Shown here piece after piece: positions 45,652-52,861 of a stretch of 64,000 nt of DNA. How positions within the stretch are numbered: position 1 is the stretch's first letter; each line of letters opens with the position of its first letter. Source of the DNA: SIG603 sp964370775 (GTDB lineage: Bacteria; Bacillota; Clostridia; Oscillospirales; Acutalibacteraceae); the NCBI GenBank assembly GCA_964370775.1, contig CAYJKT010000007.1, positions 1 to 64,000 on the forward strand. The letters run 5' to 3'. Made by a program: the position numbers and the translations under genes. The notes below the pieces were generated by a model, which saw only the letters and a list, made by a program, of their open reading frames with translations, searched no databases and was not told where the DNA came from.

Positions 45652-45678
45652 AACATCAAATCAAAATATTTTGATGTT
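45652..45678. promoter_or_regulatory. Nested ArsR-type palindromic operator before the permease
   Basis: Two overlapping dyads occur here. The perfect 16-bp palindrome ATCAAAATATTTTGAT spans 45660-45675. A wider pair of 9-bp arms AACATCAAA (45652-45660) and TTTGATGTT (45670-45678) encloses it. ATCAA-N6-TTGAT is the common ArsR/SmtB operator form. It lies between the arsR stop and the permease start, so the structural genes seem to have their own ArsR-controlled promoter, though I cannot pick clear -35/-10 boxes. Confidence 0.72.
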
Positions 45679-45702
45679 AAATGCTTTATTTAAGCCACCT
45701 AA

Positions 45703-46029
45703 TTAGATGGCTATTTTATCGTTACATTTGCAACTGCTTTCTTCTAATTCTCTAACATTGGTAAGCTCTTGTAAAATTGCTAGTGCGTCTTTACTACCTT
45801 TGTTACTGATTTTGTAATGTGTCCATTTGCCTACATACCAACACTCAACAATTCCACTTTCGCAAAGTATTTTCATGTGGTAAGAAAGTTTAGACTGAGA
45901 AAGCCCTAATGTATCAGATATATGACAAGCACATTTCTCGCCATTTTGTAATAGCTTAACTATAGAAATTCTTTTATCATCACACAAAGCTTTAAAAACT
46001 TTAGCAATTCCCTCGTTACTAATATTCAT
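45703..46029 (-). CDS. arsR: ArsR-family metalloid-responsive repressor
   Basis: ArsR represses ars genes and releases DNA when As(III) binds its thiols. ATG 46029, seven bases after GAAAGGG, gives 108 residues; the longer frame upstream runs through the promoter region. The winged-helix domain is clear (FKALCDDKRISIVKLL, LGLSQSKLSYHMKIL). The arsenic-binding site on the alpha-3 helix reads EKCACHISD, with the C-x-C pair of arsenic sensors. Three more cysteines are at C-terminus-proximal SSCKCND and at ILCESG. It heads the ars cluster. Confidence 0.93.
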   Translation of the reverse strand: MNISNEGIAKVFKALCDDKRISIVKLLQNGEKCACHISDTLGLSQSKLSYHMKILCESGIVECWYVGKWTHYKISNKGSKDALAILQELTNVRELEESSCKCNDKIAI

Positions 46030-46062
46030 AACAAATCCCTTTCTTAACATCCTTGTTTTTAA

Positions 46063-46078
46063 ATCAAGTTTTTTTGAA
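46063..46078. promoter_or_regulatory. ArsR-type operator at the arsR promoter
   Basis: ATCAAGTTTTTTTGAA matches the ATCAA-N6-TTGA(T/A) pattern of the palindrome at 45660-45675. It lies 9-24 bases downstream of the arsR -10, over the expected start site. Confidence 0.6.
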
Positions 46079-46086
46079 CTGTCATT

Positions 46087-46115
46087 ATAATACACTATAA
46101 TATAATAAAAGTCAA
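46087..46115 (-). promoter_or_regulatory. Promoter for arsR
   Basis: On the minus strand: TTGACT (46115-46110), 17 bp, TATTAT (46092-46087). The operator-like element is immediately downstream. Confidence 0.68.
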
Positions 46116-46151
46116 TACTTAAATCAAAAAAAATTGTTTTGAAAATTATAG

Positions 46152-46180
46152 TTGATTATTCTATTAAAATATAGTATGGT
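46152..46180 (+). promoter_or_regulatory. Possible promoter for the methyltransferase gene
   Basis: TTGATT (46152-46157), 17 bp, TATGGT (46175-46180), about 50 bases before the start codon. The -10 is a weak match. Confidence 0.4.
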
Positions 46181-46232
46181 ATTATTATTATTATATTGTT
46201 ACAAACAAATTATTAGAACAGGGGATAGCAAA

Positions 46233-46949
46233 ATGAATAATGACATGAAATTATACTACGATTACACAGTATCACCACTTGGTAAACTATTTTACAAAAC
46301 GATAGAATCACAACTAGATAATATAGAAAACAAAAAGATATTAGATTTTGGTAGTGGCTTTGGCTTTACAGCGAAATTTCTTGCTAAAAAAAATGATGTA
46401 ACTGCATTAGAGATGAATGTGGACATGATAAAAGCAAGCGTGAACACAGCAAACTACACACAAATTCACGGAGATTTATCTGCATTAGGTGAACTAGATG
46501 ACGAGAGCTTTGATGCTATCACTTGCCATTTGGTTTTAGAATTTGTAGATGAACCGAAAGTTATTTTAACTGAACTTATGAGAGTTCTTAAAAAAGGTGG
46601 AATTTTATCTGTCGTGAAGCATAACAAAAACGGAAGAATAATTCAAGCGATAGTTCAAGATTACGACCTTGAAGACGCAAAAAATCTGCTTAACGGTGGA
46701 TATTCTTTCTCTAGTGCTTTTGGTAACATTAAGTATTACGATAATAATATACTTATAGATTGGACGGATAATAAAACCGAGATTATAGATACTTTTGGTG
46801 CTAGAGTTCTTGCTAGTATTCAGAATTTTGATATTCAGAGCAAAGAAAACTGGGTAGAAGATATGTATAAAATCGAGACTGAGCTGTTAAAAGATACAGA
46901 TTACATTAAGATAGCATACTTTAATCATATTCTATTAAAAAAGATTTAA
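46233..46949 (+). CDS. Class I SAM-dependent methyltransferase (UbiE/type-11 like)
   Basis: ATG 46233 follows AGGGGA and gives 238 residues; the longer frame starts in the promoter. Motif I ILDFGSGFGFTAKFLAK near 40-56, motif II TALEMN, and ITCHLVLEFVDEPKVIL near 108-124 place it in the Methyltransf_11 group. It is divergent from arsR, so ArsM was considered, but ArsM needs three or four conserved cysteines and this chain has essentially one, so arsenic methylation is unlikely. The substrate is unknown. Confidence 0.85.
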   Translation: MNNDMKLYYDYTVSPLGKLFYKTIESQLDNIENKKILDFGSGFGFTAKFLAKKNDVTALEMNVDMIKASVNTANYTQIHGDLSALGELDDESFDAITCHLVLEFVDEPKVILTELMRVLKKGGILSVVKHNKNGRIIQAIVQDYDLEDAKNLLNGGYSFSSAFGNIKYYDNNILIDWTDNKTEIIDTFGARVLASIQNFDIQSKENWVEDMYKIETELLKDTDYIKIAYFNHILLKKI

Positions 46950-46978
46950 CTATTAAATAACTCAGCGTATCAAAAAGA

Positions 46979-47017
46979 GGCTCAAACCAAGCAAGTAAAG
47001 CAAGGTTTGAGCCTTTT
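46979..47017. terminator. Bidirectional terminator
   Basis: GGCTCAAACC (46979-46988) pairs with GGTTTGAGCC (47004-47013) and is followed by TTTT; the opposite side is flanked by AAAAAG. It separates the methyltransferase gene from the convergent leucine-rich-repeat lipoprotein. Confidence 0.85.
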
Positions 47018-47041
47018 ATAATATTGTTTATGCTTTCTGTT

Positions 47042-48310
47042 TTAGAAAACATTTTCACCAACAGTAGTTACAGTACTTGGTATTTCTAGTTGTAAATTAG
47101 GGCAACTGTTAAAAGCAAAACTACCAATTGTTGTAACAGTACTAGGGATTGTTACAGAAGTAAGTGATGGAGAAAATTGGAATGCATCTTCCTCTATTTC
47201 GGTTACACCTTCTTCTATAATTACAGTTGTAAGATTATCACATCCAGTGAAAGAACTATCTGCAATTATCTTTATGCTACCAGGAATAGTTATTGAAGTA
47301 AGACCTGGATTATATGCAAAAGATAAATAAGAGATTTCGGATACTCCATCTGAAATTGTTAAATCTGAAAGATTATCACAATGTACAAATGCTTCTTTTC
47401 CAACCATTTTAACAGTGCTTGGAATTGTCACAGAAGTAAGCGATTTACAGTGGAAAAATGCATAGCTACCTATTTCTGTAATTCCTTCATGGAGTTCTAT
47501 GCTGGCAAGGTTTTCACAGTAAGCAAAAGCATCATATTCAATAATTATAACACTTTCAGGAATACTTACAGAAGTTATTGGTGTTTCCCTAAACACTGAT
47601 TGCCCAATCGTTGTAACACCATCTGGTATCACTACATCAGTATCTGTGCCACGATATTCAACCAAGACACCATCTTCAATCAAGAACATATCGTTATCAA
47701 GGTTGGTAACTGTTGCAGTTTCTGATTCAGAAACATTTACCAATATTTCAACTTCGTTACTCCAAGCTTCAAAGTAATATTCATCATCTTTGCGATCCAT
47801 AGGGTCGTCACCAGCAAAACCAGTGTAATTTAAACTCTCTGGTGATTGACCATTGGAAAGCCCAAAATCATCAACTTGACCAAGGATAAAAGAAACTTTG
47901 TTGCCTTCTATCAAGTAAGACAGAGGACTATCGTTATACGAATTATAGCGTATATCACCATTTGAATAACTTGCTTCGAACTCATCTCCCATATAAGTTA
48001 ATTGGAAACGCATACCATCAATGCTAAGGCTTAAAAATCCACCTTTAGTTGGAATTTCATCTAAAAGAGTAGATACTTCATAATAATCAAATGTAACTGT
48101 AACAGTATAAGGAGAATATTCGATAGATACACTGGCTAAATCTGAATTTTCAGATTGTACATCATCTTCATCTTGAGTATCATCATCGTTCGTTTCAGTT
48201 TGAACTTCTTGAGTTTGATCATCTGCATTATCAGTGTTTCCACTGTCACTACAAGCTGCAACAGAAAGCATTAAAGCAGCACCAATTAGTAAAGCTAATA
48301 ATTTTCGCAT
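47042..48310 (-). CDS. BspA-type leucine-rich-repeat (LRR_5) lipoprotein
   Basis: The 422-residue product has a signal peptide with lipobox SVAAC (C20), so it should be anchored to the outer face of the membrane. A D/E/N/T-rich linker (about 24-58) leads to a beta-rich middle domain (about 60-210). The C-terminal half (about 215-422) is a ladder of LRR_5 repeats of roughly 23 residues with cores such as ITSVSIPESV, LTSVTIPSTV and LTSITIPGSI. Such proteins act in adhesion or are of unknown role. The gene stops soon after a repeat core. It is monocistronic. Confidence 0.88.
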   Translation of the reverse strand: MRKLLALLIGAALMLSVAACSDSGNTDNADDQTQEVQTETNDDDTQDEDDVQSENSDLASVSIEYSPYTVTVTFDYYEVSTLLDEIPTKGGFLSLSIDGMRFQLTYMGDEFEASYSNGDIRYNSYNDSPLSYLIEGNKVSFILGQVDDFGLSNGQSPESLNYTGFAGDDPMDRKDDEYYFEAWSNEVEILVNVSESETATVTNLDNDMFLIEDGVLVEYRGTDTDVVIPDGVTTIGQSVFRETPITSVSIPESVIIIEYDAFAYCENLASIELHEGITEIGSYAFFHCKSLTSVTIPSTVKMVGKEAFVHCDNLSDLTISDGVSEISYLSFAYNPGLTSITIPGSIKIIADSSFTGCDNLTTVIIEEGVTEIEEDAFQFSPSLTSVTIPSTVTTIGSFAFNSCPNLQLEIPSTVTTVGENVF

Positions 48311-48396
48311 AATAATTTACCTCCAGTTAAATATTCAGTTTTAAACTTATGTATTAAATTATAGAAAATATTAATAAAAATATCATGTATAAATTG

Positions 48397-49089
48397 TTAA
48401 CTATTAAATAATTTTTTAATATTATTAAGCTCGCCAAAAACTACAATAATATCATTTTTCATCATCAAGTCTTCGCCTTTCAAAATGCTTTTTACCTTTT
48501 CGTCTCTTTTAATTAGTATAAGTTGAATACGATGAACTTCTTTAAGGTTTGAGTCCTTAAGCATAACATTTTCAAGGTTTTTAGGCATTTCTTCAAGGCT
48601 GATTTCTGCCATAACATTATCACCAAAAACATCTAGCAAAATAATAGGGTTTGTGTTTTTACCAAACATTAGTTTTTTGCCCCATTTTTGTATTTTTTTG
48701 TCAACAAATTTCTTAACATGTTTAGAGCGATAAAAGAATATCAACAAAGCAGAAAGACCAGCTACTATCAAAGCAGATGCCCACATGTCACGTATCTCTG
48801 AATTACTTAGTGACAAAAAGATATTAACAACGCTAGACATAATTATAACGGTAAAAAGATAGCCAAAAATAATAGTAAACTTAGCTATTCTTCGGCGAAT
48901 TCTTGATGATGTTATAGCCTCGCTGTCACCTGTAGTGAAACCACTGTTTGTAAGCATGGATATAACCTGAAACTGGGCTTTGTCGTAAGTAAGCCCTGTT
49001 AAACGAAAGAGAATTGTGAAAATCTCTACAATAAGGATATAAATTAATGCGATAACGGAAAAAAGTAATAAAGCAGCTGTAATATTCAT
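48397..49089 (-). CDS. Small membrane protein with TrkH-like pore segment and C-terminal TrkA-C/RCK domain
   Basis: The 230 residues show a helix (about 5-27), then FQVISMLTNSGFTTGDSEAI (about 41-60), which resembles the pore-loop and SGFTT-type filter of TrkH/KtrB potassium transporters. Two more helices follow (about 70-93, 102-120). A basic linker (RSKHVKKFVDKKIQKW) leads to a C-terminal domain with NVMLKDSNLKEVHRIQLILIKRD and MMKNDIIVVFGE, the pattern of TrkA_C domains. Potassium or ion transport is an inference; the N-terminal NAD-binding domain of TrkA is absent. Start at ATG 49089. Confidence 0.7.
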   Translation of the reverse strand: MNITAALLLFSVIALIYILIVEIFTILFRLTGLTYDKAQFQVISMLTNSGFTTGDSEAITSSRIRRRIAKFTIIFGYLFTVIIMSSVVNIFLSLSNSEIRDMWASALIVAGLSALLIFFYRSKHVKKFVDKKIQKWGKKLMFGKNTNPIILLDVFGDNVMAEISLEEMPKNLENVMLKDSNLKEVHRIQLILIKRDEKVKSILKGEDLMMKNDIIVVFGELNNIKKLFNS

Positions 49090-49210
49090 AAAATCCTCCT
49101 AAATTTGTACTGATATACAAAAAAATAAAATAATACTAGTACTATTACTTATAATTATATCAATAAATTGCTAGTTTTGCAATATATAGAGGATTAACGT
49201 AATGTGAATA

Positions 49211-50209
49211 TTATGAGATATAAAGTATTTCCATGTTAAGGCTATGCTTGATTTTTTCACGTAAAAAGTTAGAAGCTTCTATCCGTGCAAAATCTTTGTA
49301 CGCATATTTGCCTCTACCTTTGCCAGTCATAATATCTTTGTTAAAAATTGGTATGCAGTTTGGGAATGCTTCGGAATTAATTGCATTGTGAACAAAACTG
49401 TATGTCATTAAAATAATCTCAATAAAACCAGTTCTTTTTATTTTATCAGATAAATTTTCTGCCAAAATGTCAATAAGTTCACTATATAAATTTTTCCAAT
49501 TATCTATTAAAATAACAGGAGCTATTAATAAGCCAACAGGGTAACCAGCATCAGCCATTTTGTTCATAGCTATAATTCTATTCATTAACGGAGACGTACC
49601 GAACTCAGTGTTTTTAATGATGTAATCTGGGTTAACGCTCATTCTAAAAATGGTTTTACCTTTATGATTTAGATTCAGCAAAGGGTCTATCATATCAAAT
49701 TTTGTTGGAAAAGTCAGCTTGCCCCTTGCTGTATCTGCAAATGTCTCAATCACCCACGGCAAATTATTTGTGATGTCGTTTTCTAAAACAAGGTCGCTAT
49801 TGCTTCCTATCTCAAAAGTATTAGGAAAAGAAAAGCTATAATCTTTTTTAAGAAGTTTTTCTAGCATTTGTTCTCTGTTTACAAAAACTCTTAGATAAGA
49901 ACATTTGTTGTAATTACACACCAAATAACAATATAGGCACATAGCTCTGCAACCAGAGGAAGTAAAAGGAACGAGCCAGTCAGATACTTTCTCGTTTCTT
50001 GTGTAATTATGTGTTTTTCGCACACCGATAATTAAATGCTTTTTTAGCTTAGAGAAACCTTTGTTAGGCGCAGAACTAAACTCTTGTATACGGTTGTGGC
50101 TTTCTATTTCTGTCCAAGTTAAATTAGCAAATATGTGTTTTAAATCTTTACCCAGTGGGTAATTCAACACATCTTTTTCATAAAATACAGCATCATAACT
50201 TAAGTTCAT
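49211..50209 (-). CDS. SPL-family radical SAM protein (spore photoproduct lyase homologue)
   Basis: Spore photoproduct lyase repairs the thymine dimer 5-thyminyl-5,6-dihydrothymine in germinating spores. The 332 residues align with the family along their length: DWLVPFTSSGC, the radical-SAM cluster motif C87-x3-C91-x2-C94 (GCRAMCLYCYL) and a following RVFVN. But the region matching Bacillus Cys141 (F-E-x-x-C-x-S-D) reads FEIGSNSDL (132-140), with no cysteine from about 104 to beyond 150. Two extra cysteines (C98, C103) follow the cluster. It may be a lyase using another donor, or a relative with another substrate. Confidence 0.75.
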   Translation of the reverse strand: MNLSYDAVFYEKDVLNYPLGKDLKHIFANLTWTEIESHNRIQEFSSAPNKGFSKLKKHLIIGVRKTHNYTRNEKVSDWLVPFTSSGCRAMCLYCYLVCNYNKCSYLRVFVNREQMLEKLLKKDYSFSFPNTFEIGSNSDLVLENDITNNLPWVIETFADTARGKLTFPTKFDMIDPLLNLNHKGKTIFRMSVNPDYIIKNTEFGTSPLMNRIIAMNKMADAGYPVGLLIAPVILIDNWKNLYSELIDILAENLSDKIKRTGFIEIILMTYSFVHNAINSEAFPNCIPIFNKDIMTGKGRGKYAYKDFARIEASNFLREKIKHSLNMEILYIS

Positions 50210-50241
50210 ACTATCAATCCTTATGTCTTTTTTGATAGTAT
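50208..50241 (-). promoter_or_regulatory. Hairpin enclosing the ribosome site and start codon of the SPL-like gene
   Basis: On the minus strand ATACTATCAA (50241-50232) and TTGATAGTAT (50217-50208) are perfect 10-bp arms. The 14-nt loop contains the AAGGA ribosome site, and the AT of the ATG start (50209-50207) lies in the 3' arm. It could control translation, or be a protein operator. Confidence 0.5.
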
Positions 50242-50276
50242 TTGTAAATATAATATTTTTATGCTGATAAAGTTGA

Positions 50277-50311
50277 AACGCTTGGTTTTAGAATTAACTA
50301 ACCCAAGCGTT
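50277..50311. terminator. Terminator hairpin between trpA and the SPL-like gene
   Basis: AACGCTTGG (50277-50285) pairs with CCAAGCGTT (50303-50311) across a 17-nt loop. The T-run is on the plus side; on the minus side, where trpA ends, the stem is followed by TCAAC, so efficiency for the trp operon is uncertain. Confidence 0.55.
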
Positions 50312-50317
50312 TTTTAT

Positions 50318-51082
50318 TTATTTTATGCTTTCTACAATGCTTTTTACATATTCGCTAACATGTTTGGCAGAGTTTTCTCCGTGCTGTTCGATAATTCTTA
50401 CAATAGCAGAACCAACGATTACTCCGTCTGCTTTTTCTGACATTTTTTTAGCTTGTTCTGGTGTGGATATTCCAAAACCTACAGCAACTGGTAAATCACT
50501 TACCTCACGCACTAAGCTAACCATGTCTGTAATATCAGTAGCGATATTTTGCCTAACACCTGTTACACCTAAAGATGAAACCAAGTAAATAAATCCACTG
50601 GCACTGCTTGCAATCGTCTTAATTCTATCGTTAGAAGTAGGTGCTATAAGTGAAATAAAATCTATGTCATATTCAGTAAATACTGTGCTAAATTCTTCTT
50701 TTTCCTCAAAAGGAATATCAGGCAAAATCACGCCACTCATTCCAATTTCTTTGCATTTTTTTGCAAAACGCTCAATTCCATAAGAATACACAATGTTTGC
50801 ATAAGTCATAAAAACAAGAGGAACTTTAACATCTAAGGTTTCCACCATGTCAAAAATGTTATCTGTTGTAATGTTGTTACTCAATGCCCTCATATTTGCT
50901 GATTGTATTACAACGCCCTCGGCTGTTGGGTCAGAGAATGGTATTCCAAGCTCTATTATACTAGCGCCTGATTTTTCTAATGCATAAACAAGTTCCTTAG
51001 TGGTCTCTAAATTAGGGTCTCCACAAGTTATAAAAGGAATAAACGCTTTGCGGTTTTTAAAAGCTTCTGTTATTCTGCTCAT
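50318..51082 (-). CDS. trpA: Tryptophan synthase alpha subunit
   Basis: TrpA cleaves indole-3-glycerol phosphate to indole, passed through a tunnel to TrpB. ATG 51082 overlaps the trpB stop (ATGA) and follows GGGAG, giving 254 residues. Catalytic glutamate and aspartate lie in ELGIPFSDPTAEG near 44-56 and GVILPDIPFEE near 118-128; the phosphate site is VGFGISTPEQAKK and GVIVGSAIV. Last gene of the trpEGDCFBA operon. Confidence 0.96.
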   Translation of the reverse strand: MSRITEAFKNRKAFIPFITCGDPNLETTKELVYALEKSGASIIELGIPFSDPTAEGVVIQSANMRALSNNITTDNIFDMVETLDVKVPLVFMTYANIVYSYGIERFAKKCKEIGMSGVILPDIPFEEKEEFSTVFTEYDIDFISLIAPTSNDRIKTIASSASGFIYLVSSLGVTGVRQNIATDITDMVSLVREVSDLPVAVGFGISTPEQAKKMSEKADGVIVGSAIVRIIEQHGENSAKHVSEYVKSIVESIK

Positions 51083-52263
51083 TCTGAAATCTCCCTTCCT
51101 TTGTATCTCGCAACTGATAGACAATCCTTGTCGCCTCTGCCAGATAAATTCACAACTATTATTTTGTCTTTTCCCATAGTCGGCGCTATTTTCATAGCGT
51201 GAGCCACTGCATGCGCGCTCTCAATAGCAGGAATAATTCCCTCGGTTTTGGATAAATACTCAAAAGCTTCAACAGCTTCGTTATCTGTAATAGCCACATA
51301 TTTTGCTCTGCCTATATCGTGTAAATTTGCGTGTTCAGGGCCAATCCCAGGGTAGTCAAGGCCTGCTGAAATTGAGTAAACAGGTGCGATTTGACCGTAT
51401 TCATCTTGGCAAAAATAGCTTTTCATTCCGTGGAAAATTCCTAGTTTTCCAGTTGCTATTGTCGCAGCAGTGTCAGCTGTGGTTACTCCTCTGCCAGCTG
51501 CTTCACAACCGATAAGCTCAACTTCTGTGTCTTCAATAAAATTATAGAATGCACCAATTGCGTTAGAGCCTCCACCGATACAAGCGATAACAGTGTCTGG
51601 CAATTTGCCCTCTTTTTCCAAGCATTGCTCTTTAATTTCTTTAGAGATAACAGCTTGAAAATCTCTAACAATGGTAGGGAATGGGTGAGGACCCATAACT
51701 GAACCTAGAACATAATGTGTGTCGTCAATTCGAGAAGTCCACTCTCTCATAGTCTCAGAAACTGCATCTTTTAAAGTTGCCGTTCCTGATGTAACTGGGT
51801 TAACCTTTGCACCTAAAAGCTCCATTTTATACACGTTTAGTGCTTGTCTTTCGCAGTCCTCTTGTCCCATGAAAATCTCACATTCCATGCCGAAAAGAGC
51901 CGCAGCAGTCGCAGTCGCAACACCATGTTGACCAGCGCCTGTCTCTGCAATTATCCTTGTTTTACCCATTTTATGAGCAAGCAAAACTTGACCTAAAACA
52001 TTGTTAACCTTGTGTGCACCTGTGTGGTTTAAATCTTCCCTTTTTAAATAGATTTTCGCTCCACCTAGTTTTTCTGTCATTTTTTTTGCATAATATAATC
52101 TTGACGGACGACCAGCGTACTCGTTAAAAAGCTCTTGAAGTTCATCGTTAAATTCTTTATCATTTTTGTAAAAATCATAAGCTTTTTCAAGCTCTATAAC
52201 TGCATTCATAAGTGTTTCTGGAATATACTGCCCACCATGAACACCAAATTTTGTGTTATTCAT
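51079..52263 (-). CDS. trpB: Tryptophan synthase beta subunit
   Basis: TrpB is the PLP enzyme that joins indole with serine to give tryptophan. The 394 residues have the PLP lysine in HTGAHKVNNVLGQ near 81-93, GAGQHGVATATAAALFG near 109-125, the phosphate-binding IGGGSNAIGAF near 227-237, and the C-terminal SGRGDKD. The start overlaps the trpF stop by eight bases. Confidence 0.97.
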   Translation of the reverse strand: MNNTKFGVHGGQYIPETLMNAVIELEKAYDFYKNDKEFNDELQELFNEYAGRPSRLYYAKKMTEKLGGAKIYLKREDLNHTGAHKVNNVLGQVLLAHKMGKTRIIAETGAGQHGVATATAAALFGMECEIFMGQEDCERQALNVYKMELLGAKVNPVTSGTATLKDAVSETMREWTSRIDDTHYVLGSVMGPHPFPTIVRDFQAVISKEIKEQCLEKEGKLPDTVIACIGGGSNAIGAFYNFIEDTEVELIGCEAAGRGVTTADTAATIATGKLGIFHGMKSYFCQDEYGQIAPVYSISAGLDYPGIGPEHANLHDIGRAKYVAITDNEAVEAFEYLSKTEGIIPAIESAHAVAHAMKIAPTMGKDKIIVVNLSGRGDKDCLSVARYKGREISE

Positions 52264-52861
52264 TTCCTTTACTCCTAACCTTTTTTATAACTTGCTTAAT
52301 TTTTTCTATATCTTTTATTTTATCTGTCTCAACACCACTACTTAAATCAAAACCAAAAGGATTAAGTTTATAACTGGCTTCTTGGATATTATCCGCACTT
52401 ATTCCACCTGCTAGAATATAATCTCTGTTAATATCACGGATATTGCTCCAGTCAAAAACTCTGCCAGTGCCATAGCCATTATCAAGCATAATCATATCAG
52501 CAATTGAATTTTTAGCTTTCTGAATATCTATCTCGTTTTGTATTCTAAATGCTTTCCAAATATCATGATCAGGCATGTTTTTTTTTAGGTTTTTAATAAA
52601 ATCGTTATCTTCATCACCATGAAGTTGAATTATATCTGCAAAATCGAACTTTCTAATATAATCATTAGGTTGATTAACAAAAACGCACACAGATTTAATG
52701 TTTTTATCTAATTTACTGATTAGCATTTTAGCAGTGTCAAAATCTATGCTTCTGTGACTTTTAGGAAAGTTGATAATAAAACCGACGTAATCAGGCTTTG
52801 TTTGATTAACATAATCTATATCTATCTCTCTAAATAAGCCACATATTTTTATCTTACTCAT
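52256..52861 (-). CDS. trpF: Phosphoribosylanthranilate isomerase
   Basis: TrpF converts N-(5-phosphoribosyl)anthranilate to the ketose form. ATG 52861, eight bases after AAAGG and inside the trpC stop region, gives 201 residues; the in-frame GTG 52870 overlaps the ribosome site. The catalytic cysteine is in KIKICGLFRE near 3-12, the aspartate in IMLDNGYGTGRVFDW near 126-140, and the phosphate loop is ILAGGIS. It is separate from trpC, not fused as in enterics. Confidence 0.95.
   Translation of the reverse strand: MSKIKICGLFREIDIDYVNQTKPDYVGFIINFPKSHRSIDFDTAKMLISKLDKNIKSVCVFVNQPNDYIRKFDFADIIQLHGDEDNDFIKNLKKNMPDHDIWKAFRIQNEIDIQKAKNSIADMIMLDNGYGTGRVFDWSNIRDINRDYILAGGISADNIQEASYKLNPFGFDLSSGVETDKIKDIEKIKQVIKKVRSKGNE

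Noticed and set aside
46233..46949. Arsenite methyltransferase (ArsM)
   Set aside because: Position next to arsR suggested it, but the conserved cysteines required for As(III) binding are absent.
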